From the NCBI GenBank assembly GCA_013399875.1, contig VXAZ01000560.1:1797390-1861389 (forward strand): a stretch of 64,000 bases of DNA, written 5' to 3'. Of the stretch, positions 48,691 to 62,265 are shown piece by piece. The notes under the pieces were generated by a model. That model ran no database searches, was not told where the DNA came from, and worked only from the letters and a program-made list of their open reading frames with translations. Numbering within the stretch: the first letter of the stretch is position 1; each line of letters starts with the position of its first letter. The position numbers and the translations under genes are program-made. Source of the DNA: Gymnorhina tibicen. Lineage: Eukaryota > Chordata > Aves > Passeriformes > Artamidae.

Positions 48691-51600
48691 ATGCCAGAAA
48701 AGGAGCTAAATATCCAAATTCTACCAAATTGCAATAGCTGGAGCCTCTGGGACCCTTTGGGAATGGCGTAAGTAAAAGGAGAAGGGCTATTCTGGGCTCT
48801 GGGTGTGTGGAGGGACAGATAGAATGAGGGATGCCATCACATGCCTCCAGCACAAACCCAGTTGTAGCTGCTTTTCCTTCTTGGCCCCCCTAGAACACTT
48901 TTCTTTTTTATATATTTTATTTTTGAAACTAAAAATACATCCTCAGAGGCATTAGTCACTCTGCCCACAGATTAATAAATTGCATAATGATGCCACCAAG
49001 CATCCAAAAATCTTTCAAACTGCTATATATTATTTCTTTCAATAATATTCTAAAAGGCCAGTGAGGCTTAATGGAGCCACATGGTATTGTATTTAATCCA
49101 GAAATCTGGAACTGTCTAAAATCTCGTATGTAAATTAAGATAATGTACAATATGTTTTTTCATTTAATTTGGTTCTCCCCATTTGGGTAAGCTATAACTC
49201 CGTAGGGCTGTGTCTTTTGCAAGGGATTTTTGTCTACCAAATTGTAGAATTGTAATGTTGCTCTTGCTTTTAATTGCTATGGGCTGTTCCCCATAATAAC
49301 TCAGCCGGTCCTTTGCCAGCCAAAGGAAAGTTTAATGGAACCACAGTTTAATTGGGCAAAGTTCAGAAGTTATGCAAGTTACAAAGTTTCCTGGGACTTT
49401 TCCTTACGGCCTCTCCCGCATGGCTCGGTTGGCGTTGCTGCGGGGAATGTCACAGCCGTGCCATGGAGATGGTGACCTCGGAGAGCACTGGGCACTGGTG
49501 TGCGGGTGGCTCCTTCTCGACTCTCCCTGGACTCAGCTGGGTGTCTGGCATTTATATACAGGAATTTTTAGGACATCAGCAGCCACTGAGTAAAGAAACC
49601 CAAATCCAAATATTTCCTATGCTGGAAAAACATAAGGGCTTTCTTTAGATCTGGGGTTTGGGTATGAGGCTTGCTTTCATTAACGTCACCTCTGGACAGG
49701 TCCACCTCTCCTGTACAGTTTCTGCAGGAGGTTTGCACATATTCTGTCAAGCCATGGCAGATATCACAGGCTATGAGATAAGAGGTCAATAAACGCTGCC
49801 TTTTCCTCCTCCTTTCTTTTGATGCCAAGCTCCCCTCATGCTTCTGGAAGCTCTGGCTATCACTGTACCAGGGTGGAACAAGACTGGAACAGGAACTGTG
49901 TTAAGTCAGGACCACAATACAGGTATCTTCTTTTTCTTATTATAATCTGTGAACCCAGTAGCCCCAAAAATTGCTGGGTTTTGAGCTAAAGTGCTTCAAG
50001 AGATGGAGGGAGAAAAGTGTATGTTCTTGGGTGTGTTCTGCTCTGCAGTTTGACATCTTGGAGGAGAAGAAAGCCAGGTGTGGAAACAAAGTGAGTGAGA
50101 CGATTTCTTGTAGGGTCAGTGGAGTAGATGCAACAGAGGTGCTGAAATGTGGGGCATGCCTTTCGTTTGAGGGAATGCGTAGGAGAATTAAACACGTTCT
50201 GGAAAGTGAGAGGCCTGTGCATTATGAGGGAACAGCTCTGAATCACATGGGCCCAGGTTTCAGTTGATCATGTGAATAAAACCTCTTTCAGGATTTAATA
50301 CCTCTGCTCATCATTTCTGGTGGTTTGAGTTTTTTCAGTTGGCTTTTAATTTTCCTTGGCTTTGTCAGGACTAGACCTGAATTTGAGCAGGGATATTCTC
50401 AAGGCTGTAATCTGGTTTTGACAAATTTTTGGTATGAGCAGTGTGTACGGAGGCCCCGCAGTCTCCCCATGTCTACAGGATTTGTCCAGTTTTGGGAAGC
50501 TGTGTGATAGATGCCTTTAAATTCCCAACCCTCCCTGGTTTCTTTCCCTCTCTTCCCAATGCCCTGCTTACCAGAAGTGCAATCCACAGCTTTCTTGTCA
50601 CTTAACTGATTATGGACAAAACTGCTTGGCTCCTGTGTCCCAATTCCTTCCAAACTGGGCTCTGCATTGCTGCTGCTGCACAGATCAAACTGCAGTTGTA
50701 ATAAGCACCTCGAGGTGCTTTATTGAACACCAGATTTGTTAAGCTAAGAGTTTCTCCCTTAGAAACATCTGGTTGATATAACCAAACTTGTGCTGGTCTT
50801 ACAAACTCCATCATGGGGGGCAGGTTGGGTCGCAGCAGGATGGGAGGGAGGAAGATTATCCATGAAACTTTGTAAGCAGAAGCTGTGAAGAGAAAAACAG
50901 GAGCAAGCCTGAGCCCTTGAGGACAGCACAGCCCCGTCACCTCTGCCCAGGAGGCACTGAGCTATATTACACCTTCCCCACCACCTCTGTCCCCTCCTGG
51001 GTCCTTCGGGACCCACAGGGAAAGGCCAGGTTTGCTGCCGGGGCACTGGTCCAGCCCTTGTAAAACGTTATTGTAGGGGTCAAGTGAAAACTGACTCATT
51101 TTTGAGCAGGAGAACAAGGTCATTTTCTTGTAGCCCAGTAATTCCCTCCTTTTTTATTGGTGTTGTTATAAACCAACTTCTCCGAGGTGCTGGGACTTCG
51201 CCTATATTGCATCCCTGTTCCCATCCGGTTCCAACAATAAAACCCTTGCCTTTTTTGATCTCTGGCTTTCATGCTTGCTGACACACTCTGGAAAATTTAA
51301 GAAGGGCGCAAGGAATGGGTTAGTCACACTTGTTAATATTTATCCCATTGCAGAAAGAGCAGGGCTGACCTCAGAGCTTGGGCTTTGGAGAATAGTTATG
51401 AGAATGATTCCACCCAGCTGAAATGAAATCTGCATGCAAAGCTCGTTTGGTGCCTGGAAAGAGCTAGAAGGAAATAAAGGTCTTAAATGATATATTTCCG
51501 CAGTTAACGTTTTGTCCTGTTTACAGAATCTCACCAGAATACTGGGGGTTTTGTTTTGTTCATATGTTTTTCATAAGGATAAATATCCATGCAGTTTAAA

Positions 51601-52965
51601 CATTTTCATTAGATTCAGACAAGAAGGAGGATGTGGGATTGTTTTTTTCTGTAATTGTTAATCTCTCCGGTTTTTTTAATGGTTATTTCTTAAAACACTC
51701 TTCAGAAATAAAATCTCAGGTAAATCAAAGAGACAGGGATAGTGATTCTCTTTAATTATTCTTAGAGCAATTTTGAGTAATGTAGGTTAAATTAAAAAAA
51801 TATACAAGCAAGATATTTTGGCTGGGAAGTATGTGTAATGTATGAACAGCAGGAAAAAAAAAGCCTTCCTTTCTAAATAGAAAATCTTTGAAAGTAACAG
51901 GGGGAAACTGATGGGAAGGGCTGAAGTCCATATATTCCCACCTCCTCCGCCTTGTGCTCTCTTAAAGGTGAGCTGCAAAATGCAAAAGAGAAATGTGTTA
52001 AATTCAGATGACTCGCTCGGGTGTCAGGAAGTGGCTCGAACAACCACACGAAGTTAACTAACACATTCCCTTTTTTTTTTTGTTCATCCCCTCCCTCCCC
52101 TGCTCTTCTTGTGAAATCTGTTTTTTTGCTGCTGTGGTTTCTGCCTCCAGGCGGGAGCTCAGCCACTTGTCCACCCGAGCAGCACCCCGAGACCCCCCCA
52201 TGGCTTGCAGGGAGCCAAGAATTTCTGGGAGGATTTTCCAGAAAGTAAGAAAGGAGGAGAATTTTAGAAAATGTATTCCCGATCTAAACAGCCTGGCTGC
52301 AGGAGAAACGAGACAAGCTCTGAGGGATGGTGTGCTGAGCTTGTGTTGTTTTGCTGCTCATCTTGTGTCTGGTCAATCCACCTTATTATCATCCACCTGC
52401 TCTGTTCTAGGTGTTCTTCAGCTACATGGTTCATGCCATCCACGGGGTTGAGTATCCTGGTCTCAGGAACCCGAAATGTGAGTAGTGTTGTGTCTGTCAA
52501 TGACTGCCTTCAGTTGAGGCACGGAGAGAAGCAGTTGGACGTGGGGAAAGGCTTTTGGAGCTGCAAGTGGCAGGATTTGGTTTGAAGCTGGATGTGTGTG
52601 ATGGGAATAAGTCTCATTTAGAAGACTTTTAAAGTGGTTTAGGTGACCAAAAGAAAGTTGGAAAGGCAAGACACCCTGATCCATCAGAAACAGTGCCACT
52701 GCCCTTTGCAATGACTCCTATCCCATGGACCAAGAGCCCTGCAGAGCCTCATGCAAAGGCACAGACACATGGCTGTTTCTCATTAGCTCCACTTTTCCCT
52801 CTGGAAATGCTCCCTGTGCCTTCCCCCCCTCCCCGCTTGGCAGTAGGTGTGCTAAGGAGAAGGTTTAAATCTAAATGGAAGGGGGTTATCTGATTTACAG
52901 TAAGTAGATTTTTCATTTCAAATGGCAACACACAGAGCCCTGCGCATTACCTTGCATCAATATAA
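48691..52965. other. Unique sequence, no gene recognised
   Basis: Short open frames only. No repeat larger than simple runs is recognised. Confidence 0.35.
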
Positions 52966-52979
52966 TACACACACACACA
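52966..52979. repeat. Short (AC)n run
   Basis: Seven AC units. Confidence 0.95.
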
Positions 52980-55900
52980 TGCCATGCATTTATGCCTAGG
53001 ATATAAAAATAATAAATTGTAGCAATGCTGTGTGTCTGCATAGAGCTAATTCATGTACTACAGCATGTTTATCAAAGGACACTCCTTAACTGCATACTAG
53101 TATTTTTTAATTAGTCATTAAGTTGCAAGACTCTGTCTCTCTGCTGATTTGTGTTCTCTTTATTTACAGTGTGAGTGACTTCTGCAGCAATTCTAAGTTT
53201 TAGTTTTCTATTCTTTAACAATACACAAAATTTCCAAATCGGGTTGGTTTTGGGGGATTTTGTTTTAAGAATAAACCCAATTACACATCTGAGATTCTTT
53301 AACCAAGGAAAGCCAAAATAGTATATGAAAACAATGGTTGTTCTCCCTCTCTTGGGGACACTTTCGTTCTGTTTTCCCCGCTAACAAATTTATCAGAACT
53401 GTTCATTCTTTGTTACAGCCAGAGGAAAAAATGTGTGGATTTGGAAATACCTCTATGGTTTAGTCTCTGGAAGAGAAAGTAGGTAAATTGAAGTAAAAAG
53501 AGAAAACTAATAGTAACTTGCATTTCTCCTTTGGGAGAAAGATTAAATCAATTTGAGAAGGAGGTTCTGCTCCTACTTAGTGTTGAACTTGATGAAGTCG
53601 CCCAACTGATCACGGCTCAGTGGAGGAGGCGCAGCGTTTGATAAAACCACAGCAAGAGGAATTCAAGCAGCAATCCCCTTGCAAGGAGAGGGGTTATTAA
53701 TGCTGAGGATCACTGTTGCTCCTGGGGTTTAGCTTTTTTTTCTTTCTGGTGTAAGCAGTTGTCAGCAATGGAGAGAAGTTAATACAAGCATGTGGGGGCT
53801 CTAGGCCAAACGCACGGAACATCTATCTTAAGGCACTTGTGGAAGTGCTTAGATGTGCCTCCTGCGTCCTCCTCCATCAGGAGCAGCACTGGTCCACGGC
53901 TGACCAGTGGTTGCTCCCAGCTTCACCCTCAGAGCCACTGGTTGGTGATACCAGAATGCCCTGGCCACAGGACACGGTGACAAGCCCTGGGCTGATGTGC
54001 CCAAGTTCTGCACGCTACGATGTCCACGGTACCTTCAGCTTCATAAACCTGCTACCCTGCATCATAAAGTCATAAAACCCCCAAGAACCTGCATTTTCCC
54101 CTGCTCCTTTCTTTTTCAAGGTGAAATAACAATTTCCCCTTCACGTCCTTCTCTGGCAGCCCAGTGGAAAAACAATAATCTTGTCCTGCAGCATCTTACC
54201 CAAACCTGTGAGGTGACAGCTGGTTGTTGCAGGAGATGAGAAAGGAAACTGATTTAGCCAAGGGTTTTTACATGAAGTGTTGATGCCAAAATATGTTCCT
54301 GCACATAGCAGCAGTAGCAGAGCTGGTGCAGTAAGGGTCAAGGCAGCTGTTTAAATTGCTTCATTATCCTGCATCCCTCCCAAAACCCTGCCTTCCCCTT
54401 AAAATCCTCCTTGTCTGACATGGCCTAATGCTGATAGCAAGGTGTTATGACCACTATGCTGCCAGTAGCCCTATTTTTCATTCCCACTTACCTTTTCTGT
54501 TCTGCAGGGCTGATTTCTCCAGGTTTATTTACTCCTCTATTAATGCAGCACAGCCATGCCATGGCTTCCCTTTGGCAGGAGGCACTGCATGGCAGGACTC
54601 ATGTTTGCAACTCATCACGGTGCAATGAGCACCTCCAAAGTGTCCATTCCTGTGAGAGCCAGTCGCTTCTTCTTTGCAGCCTTCCCCTCCCATCACAATT
54701 AACTTCCCCAAGATTACCAGTTATGGGAAGTTTTAAAACTTTTCAAGAGGCAGTGGCTTCATTTAGGCAGCAAAGCTGTGTATTGAAATATGAATTAGGA
54801 GCGTGTGTATCGGCAGGATAGACCATCTGCTGTGCTCAGCACCCGGGTTTGAAGCTGGTTGGCTGGCAGGACAGCATGTGTTTACAGAAAACCCTAACAG
54901 TTGTAAAGGAGCCATTTAGGTTTATCGTGTCAATTCCTGTACAACTCCACGCGGAGAGATTCCTTTCACAAACTCACATAAAAAAGACAGATAGACTAGT
55001 TTTGACCTCTCTCGAAACATTTGACGGTTGAGCTTGTTGCAAGGATAAAATATCTAGAAGAGGAAAAAAAAAAATCTTGTCATTTCCCCCTCTTAAGCAT
55101 TAGACTTCTTGAATGCAACATCCATTCATAGCTTAGTTCTTGCATTGTAATTTAACTGCCTTTTATTTTCCTTCTGAGATACAAACGCCAGAGCTGTACA
55201 TGATTTTCATACCGCATTATGCAAGACATTGTGGAAAAGCTGCCCAGAGTAATGGCTCCATTTCAACGTGATGCATATGCCAAGATACAGGGATCATTTA
55301 TTTTTCTTAAAAAATTAAATGAGGATGGGATTAAAAATGTTATGTTTTGCCTATACGAGCAATATTCCTCTATCAGCCATTCCAAACATATTGCCTCTTT
55401 GTAGCTCCTCTGTAATACAAATTGTCCAAGGGAAGGCACGTGGTAGCACACCAAAGGGGCTTATGCTGCTGCACGAGCATCCCTCTTTCCAGGGACTTGC
55501 AAAGCACAAATATTCCAAGGACAGGGCAGAACAAAACCACATTGGCCCTGGGGATTCTTCTGGACTGAGCGCTCGGTTGTTTTCCCACCCTTGGAGGAAT
55601 TATTAAGAAAACAATCTCTTTAGTGAATGTGCTGAATCCATTGCTTAGCAGGCACCCACGTTGTACATACAATTTTTGTGTGTGTATGGATGCAGAGAGA
55701 AAAGGGAACGTTCTCCTACGTCCTTAACCAAGCCCTCGGTCACGGTGTCCTGGGCGTGATTCTGCCCGGCTGTTGGACTGAGAAGATAAAATAAGAAACA
55801 GCCACATTTGACGCATCTCTGAGATAACTCCTTCCAATGTGCAAAAGAAAAAAAAAAAGTATCTTAATACATAGGTCTTAAGACTTCAATCAATTTCTTT

Positions 55901-56341
55901 TTTTTTTAAATGCTCGATTCTTTTAATGGAAAAATCCATGAAGCAAGATGAAAGATGGCAAGATGAGAGATGGCAAGACTGGGGAGAAAGCTTGCTCTTG
56001 CAAACATACCCACCTGTTTTTAAGGCCGCTCATATGGATGCTTTAGGATTGGGCATCAAAAGCTGCATAAAAAGTGAGTGTAGCCAATATCCTAAATAGG
56101 AACACAGTATGTTGGTAGTTTGTGAAGGGCCCTATGGCTTATATGAAGTAGTAAGGCTTGGGTAAGGACGGGAGAATGGTGGGATGAAGGGAAATTATCT
56201 GTTTATAGGCCAGGGATTCATAAGAATCCCTTCTCTAAATTATACCTTGGCTCCTTAGATATGAAATATCAATGTGTCGCTATTACTCTGTATTACTAAA
56301 ATTAGAATCACAGAGGTTTAGGTAAATTTTGCTTACACTCT
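52980..56341. other. Unique sequence, no gene recognised
   Basis: A-runs at about 55062 and 55848, otherwise unique. The part at about 55080-55330 is AT-rich and low in repeats. Confidence 0.35.
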
Positions 56342-56430
56342 TGTGTATCTGTGTGTATATATCATATGTGTGTACATATATATATTTATTATTATACATG
56401 TATATATATACACATATATACACATATATA
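56342..56430. repeat. TA/TG/CA-rich simple repeat
   Basis: Alternating purine-pyrimidine sequence (tgtgtatatat, acatatatata, tacacatatata), able to form local hairpins. Confidence 0.93.
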
Positions 56431-57183
56431 AGTTCAAATTTTCTTTAACCTGACCAATAATTCGTGCTCATGAGAGTCAGGATTTGGTGCTCAGTAGTGG
56501 AGGAGCAGAACAGGGTGGATCAGGACTGTCAGATTCCTTCTCCAGGAAAGCAGCAGCTTAATACAAAAACATGAGCACAGGGTTTCTCCTGGGGATTGCA
56601 TTCCATGTTCAGGGACGTGAGGGAGGGGAGGGCATCTACAGATGAGTTGCACAAGGTCACTGCAGAGGAGTTAAGTGCCCAGGACCAGATTTGGGGATTG
56701 GTACAGTGCCTGTCACACCCCTCAGTAACCAGGAGGATGCTATGGGAAAGTCCTGTCTGCTCTAAAAGCAGCACCTAAAGCAAGTGGGAGAGCAGAGCCC
56801 CGGAAAGTCATCAGGAAAGAGGTTGGTGACCCAGCTGTTGGAGCCACCTCTCTGCTCTCAGGTGCCCACCTTGGCCATTTGCATTAAGACACTTTCAGGC
56901 CAGACCACAAACACTTGCCTGGCCCTGGAAATCTGCTAGAAAAGAGCTGTTTTGGGGAGGTAAGTCTCTGATTCACTTTGCCAAGTTGTCATGGTCGAGT
57001 CATCTGTAATGGAGCCTAAGGCTGAATCCTATTTTTACATTTGCAAATGTTACAATCCAAAATTTCATTTTCGGATTTAAACCGTGTGCCTCCAGTTTCT
57101 TGTTCTGATTTTGTGATTCAGTTTGCAGTCCATAGACCTGTGGACTAGAAATGCAGTGACTTTGGGTGTTCTGTTTCTGTGTG
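56431..57183. other. Unique sequence, no gene recognised
   Basis: Nothing recognised. Confidence 0.35.
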
Positions 57184-57230
57184 TCATTATTTTATTATTA
57201 TCATCATTGTCATCATCACTATTATTATCC
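57184..57230. repeat. ATT/ATC trinucleotide repeat
   Basis: Imperfect att and atc triplets. They account for the run of Ile residues at the start of a chance 224-codon frame. Confidence 0.9.
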
Positions 57231-58814
57231 CTTATTTTGGGGGTATTCTTCTTATCTGCTCATTTCTCTTGGCTGGTGAAACGCAGCTGAAAGAAAAGCA
57301 TGAGAATGCCTATGATAGCAGCATTTTTCAGACTTTTCCTGAGCATCCCTCCTGTCTGCCTGCGGATGGGATTGGGCGCTTCCCGCGCGGAGCAGAGCGG
57401 TGCAGCCACGCCACAGCATCCCACTGCCTATTTTCAAGCTGTGTGCTGTGCCCTCCCGGGTCAAAGCGAGAATGGGAGAGGATGGCAAGCCAAAGCGTGG
57501 GGAAGATGACTCACTGGATTATTTTCTGCATTTCAAATATAACCCTTGAATTCCTGCCAATGTATCGATACAGTCAGGCAGCAAGCCTCATGTATTTATA
57601 TTTATTTATGCTACGTAATGCCTCAGTCAATACACTTACCTTTTTTTTATATATTTTGTTTATTTGTTTTTTTCATGTATTTTCTTCAAAACAGGCACTG
57701 AAGGAGCAAAACTGCAACCCACCCAATGCAATTCCTGTAAACACAATGTGCCAAGGTTTCCAACAAGCACCATCTCTGGTAACTACGATCATTCCCATTC
57801 CAGGCCTTACTGAAACTGCTCAGAATGGCTCTGGAGTACTGGACAGCCCCTGATCTTTCTGAGGAAAGAAAAAGCAGCTCAGCTGAGGTATGTTCTTACA
57901 CAGAGTGGGTGTATCTTTGCTCCTCTGTCTTGTATACAGATGCTGGTCTGCAAAACACAGCCCTGATCTGGCCTGCATGTCCCACTCTCTATTTTGGGAG
58001 GGGAGAAGGGAATGAGCTCAGGTGTGGGAGAGCTGAGTTGAGGCCATGATTATTGGGGAAAACGTGAACGTGGAGCTTGTAGAGAGAAACAAGGTTGATA
58101 CCCCAATAGGAAATTTCACCATCAAGCACTTGGTCTCAGGGATCATTTTATTCCCAGAAAGTGGGGCATAAATACAGAGTTAATTATGACCAGAACCCAC
58201 AGCAATAACGTGTTTATGGGAAAACTCTAGTCCTAGTCTAGAAGAGCTGTAATCTTACCCTGCCATCTGAAATTTGTTGCTTTATTAAGATTACATTCTT
58301 GACTGAAAAAAAAAGAAGTGAGTTAGTTTGATAAGTTTATTGCCCTTTGTCAGGATGGTAGTATTTTTTTCTGCTTTGAAAATAGATGTTCCTGTTTCTA
58401 TGGCTGTATATTTATCCTTTCTTTTAGCTTTTTCATTACTGTTCCCTTTAATCATTTAATGAGGAGTGTTCAGGTTCCCGATGATTTAAAATTATGACTC
58501 ACAGAGACACTGGCAATATCTTTGCTGGAGAAACGTTGATCCTCTAACTTTAAGACTTTAAATTCAAACCACATGTTTTTGCCACTAACTCCAAAAACAA
58601 CCCCTGGAGTTGTGTGACTGTCACTAGAATATAAACCAAAGCCATTCTGCAAACAAAAGCTGCAGTATTTAAATTGCGATTACGGTCAGAAAAGTGACTA
58701 TTTTAATCATTGCTCTGGTTTACCCGGGAGATCTGCTCCCTCTGCACATTCCAAATATCTCTGCAGATTTTTATAGACTGAAAGGAGATTTTACTGCCTT
58801 CCACCCCTCTTAGC
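57231..58814. other. Unique sequence; possible conserved noncoding block at 57480-57650
   Basis: The part at 57480-57650 contains 'gatgactcactggattattttctgcatttcaaat' and 'tgcctcagtcaatacact', AP-1/MAF-like TGACTCA and TGCCTCAGTCA words in repeat-free sequence. No coding exon is accepted. Confidence 0.35.
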
Positions 58815-58978
58815 CCTACGGAGGCCGGCCAAGGCAGGCGAGTGAGCCAGATTTGTTCCAGACTCACACATCCGCGGGAGTGTGAGCTGAATTCCCGCGG
58901 CAGGACCTGTCGAGCCGATGATGTGCCCGCCAGGACGTGCGGCCACGCTTTTGTGCTCCCCGGGAGCTCGCAGGGTGC
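58815..58978. other. CpG-rich patch
   Basis: Many CpGs, including two CCGCGG-like sites (58871-58876 and 58894-58901 area), in sequence otherwise poor in CpG. No gene is recognised beside it. Confidence 0.35.
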
Positions 58979-61977
58979 AGGGCAGTTAGAGGGGGGAGAA
59001 CAAAACAGAAAACCAAAACCACAGGGATTTTCCTATAAACTGGTTTGGTTTGAAAAGGGAAAAAAATCCCTGAAGGGCCTCTTGGGCTGGAAAGGCTTTT
59101 TTGAGCGCAGCTACCTGGATGGACCCCACTTCAAGGGTAGGGGCTCTAAGCAAAGGAAAAAAAAAATTAATATTTGATATAGAACTGGGAAATTGAAAAT
59201 AAGAGGATGCAAATGTCTCAAGGAGATTTTCTTTTCTTGCTGGCTTTGAGGAGCTAATTCAGTTCCTTTAATATTTTCCTTATGTGGACACATTCTTAGA
59301 GCGTTCTGGGTGCTGAGCTTCATCCTCTTTGGGCTCCTATAAACGCAATCACTGCCTCCCCTGACCCTCAAGCCACATTTTGCATGTTTGCTACATCAAG
59401 AATCAAATCCCATTTAGAGGGTGGCTGTCTTAACTCCCTATCTTCGTTTATGAAATGCAATATATGTATTTTATATCTGTGAAAATCCCCTATTACAGTA
59501 TAGGGAATGTTCCTCTGATATACGTGAATTCAAAATAAATGTTTTTAGGAGAACATCTAATTCATTTTAGATGGTTTTATTAGGCGTCTCTTAACAAATC
59601 CCAGAGTATGTAAATGAAATATAACTATACGTACATATTCATCAGTCTGTTCTTGGAATTAAATATGAGCGCTGTGACATTTGGTTTTAAGGAATGACTA
59701 ATTAACATGTGTGCAGGATGTTCTCATCTTCCTGCTTTGGAGTCCCAGAGTCAGGGAAAAGCAGACAAAACGTATTTCCACTCTTTCTATCATAGTTTGC
59801 AAAGCAGAAAGCTGCTCACGACAGCCAAGAACTTCTCAGGCGTTTCTGTACCTGTTGGGTGCTGACACGGGGCCCCTTCCTGAGCGTTTGGTGTTGCTAA
59901 ATGTCATCTCGTCTGCTCTGGGGCAGGAGTGCATTAAAAAAATCAGCTTTGCAGCTGACCCGGCTTTTAAAAATCACACCAACAAGTCACAGAGCACACT
60001 AAAGAGCAGGACAACTTCTGGAGTACAGCCAATGTGCTGTTGATTTACCTCCACAACGGGATGCTGGAAAACTGGGCTGAGCCCTAGGATGCTCCCCATC
60101 CCCACCATCCCAGAGATGCTCTCTAGGAAAACCTGGGCTGGATCCTGTGGGGATATTTGGGGGTTGGATGCCTCAATGCCATGCTTGGGAACACCAGGCT
60201 TTATTGCACTGCTGGTAAAAGCCCAGAGAAACACCCACATTAGTTTTCGGTGGGGTTTGCTAGAGTCGCTTTTGTGCAAGAGCAAAGTGTGTGCAGGGCA
60301 TCCACATTTTGCAGCTGAACAAAATAAGTAAAAAAAAAAAAGGAAACCCACTCTAATTTCTTTCTGAAGGTGCTGGGGGAGGGCAAGCACACCACACCAC
60401 CCCGTCTGAGAGCCCTGGAGAAGCTGACCAGAACAAATCTCAGCAGGAAAACACAAACCTCTATTATACCTTTTAAAAAGCTCCCCATTGAATGCAGACG
60501 GGCAGATGGGAAGGGCCCTTTTATTTCCTTTTTTCTTTCTCCGCCTGAGTTCATTCTCTCCCTTTGGGAGAGCCAGGTTCAAAGACATGCCAAATGCATC
60601 AAAACCCTCCCAGTAAAGTCCCTTTCACCTCCCTGCAGAGCAGGAACAGGACTGGAGCGTGCTGGGAGTGCTGGGTCCGACGGTGACTTTCAGGACTGTG
60701 TGTGGTAAATCGTGTGCACAGTTCCCAAAACAATGCCCTGAATTGGACATCTAATTCCCTGGAAATTAAATCCCTCAGCTGGTCAGGGAAAACAGGAGCC
60801 AAAGAGATTAAACAGTGCAGTAGGGAGAATCTTTGAGGGTTGATGGGGGTGTTCTTGTGGGTTGGTTGGGGTATTTTTTTTTATAGCAGAGGGGTAGCAA
60901 AGTAGTGGTTTAGTGTTGCTTCCACTATTTTAATTTGAACCATGAATCCTCCCCTTCCTCTCCCAATAATCCCCATGAAAAACAACCTCTTTATGCTCAT
61001 TACCCGACAGGTGAGCTCTGTCCCAGCAAGCACAACCCTGTTCCAGGATGCAGAATTAATTTCTGAGTCCTTGGGGTGAGTGGAGGGGGATGCTGCAGAT
61101 GCAGACCCTGTTCCCATGGCCCCAGGCATTCCACATCCTGCTCAGGTCCCTGCTCCCAGCATCTCCCTGGTGCTGCACTGCCCACCACAGCCTTTGCTCA
61201 GTCCTGGGTAATTTATCCCAGTACAAACTCGGCTGGGACCAGAATCGTTTGGGTGTCAGAGAGGCCAGAAATGGGGCTGACATGTTCCCACTGATTTTTT
61301 GTTGCTGGTGTGTTAAATATGAGCAGGTCCAGCCACGGATGCACCGGTGCAGCGCAGCGAGTGGCTGGATGCTGGATAAAAGCACAGTCCCTGCTCCTCA
61401 GGAAGCGATCTCTCCCCGCAGGGCTGCTTTTTAACTGCTACAAGTCAAAACTTAGTGGGCCTCACAGTGGCAAATTTTTCCTTAAAAAAAAAAGCAGTTT
61501 CCTATGTATTTTTACTGACAAAAGCCTGACGCTTCCTTTATATGCTTTATTTTCTTTCTCCTCTGAAACGATCGTTAGACAAAAGCAGTTTTGCTGCTGG
61601 TTAATCAAGAGAGTGATGTGGCCCTGCATTTTAATCCTAAACCAATTAGCAGGATTTGACATCATGCCATTAGACTGCTTGAAACAAAAATCAAGGACAG
61701 CGTAATGCAGCTAGAAAAGAACAATAACCATCAGCGCTGCCCTGTCAAAGGGGAAGGAAGAAATTTGGCTGCGTCTGTAATTTCCAAGCGATCCCCCTTC
61801 CCTCAAACCTGAGCATTCAAATGAGGGAGCTAAATAATAATGAGAGGGGGAAATGTTGAATCTCTAATCACATTACCCTAAACTGCACCAGTTTTAAAAG
61901 CAGAAAAAGCTGCTCTTGCTCCTGAGCCGGCACAAATTGGTTGCATTTTCAAACCCTGAGTTGTGGTTTACGATTTC
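58979..61977. other. Unique sequence, no gene recognised
   Basis: A 204-codon frame on the - strand (59974-60588) has a low-complexity Phe-rich segment from an A-run and no family motif. Confidence 0.35.
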
Positions 61978-62265
61978 TGTCGCGGGCGCTCCGTGCTTTG
62001 CAGGTTGCGCGGCGCCTCGGATGCAGATGCACAGCGAGGGACCCCGCGGGGTGCGAACGCGCCAGCATCCCTAAGAAACAGCTTCCTCAACGTGGAAGTG
62101 TTTGCTTTGTCCAAAGCACCCTAAGATAATTAATGAACAAAGCACCTTTTAGCAACTGTATTTTTGCTGGCGGGAATGCACCTTGCGGCTGGTCCCGCAG
62201 TGGCGGCAGCGCAGCCCGAGCCGGTGGCCGGGACCGGAGCCGGCCTGGCAGGCGTTGGCCAGGCC
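61978..62265. other. CpG-rich patches
   Basis: Two dense CpG clusters, at 61978-62072 and 62168-62265, separated by about 95 AT-rich bases. They may be a small island or a regulatory element. No exon is recognised. Confidence 0.4.

Noticed and set aside
57693..57853. Possible last exon after 'ttcttcaaaacag', ending in a stop
   Set aside because: Two frames are open and neither gives a family I recognise; the acceptor tract is moderate. Probably chance.
57179..57853. 224-codon open frame on the + strand
   Set aside because: Starts at a GTG in a trinucleotide repeat that encodes a run of Ile; no homology pattern or codon-like structure.
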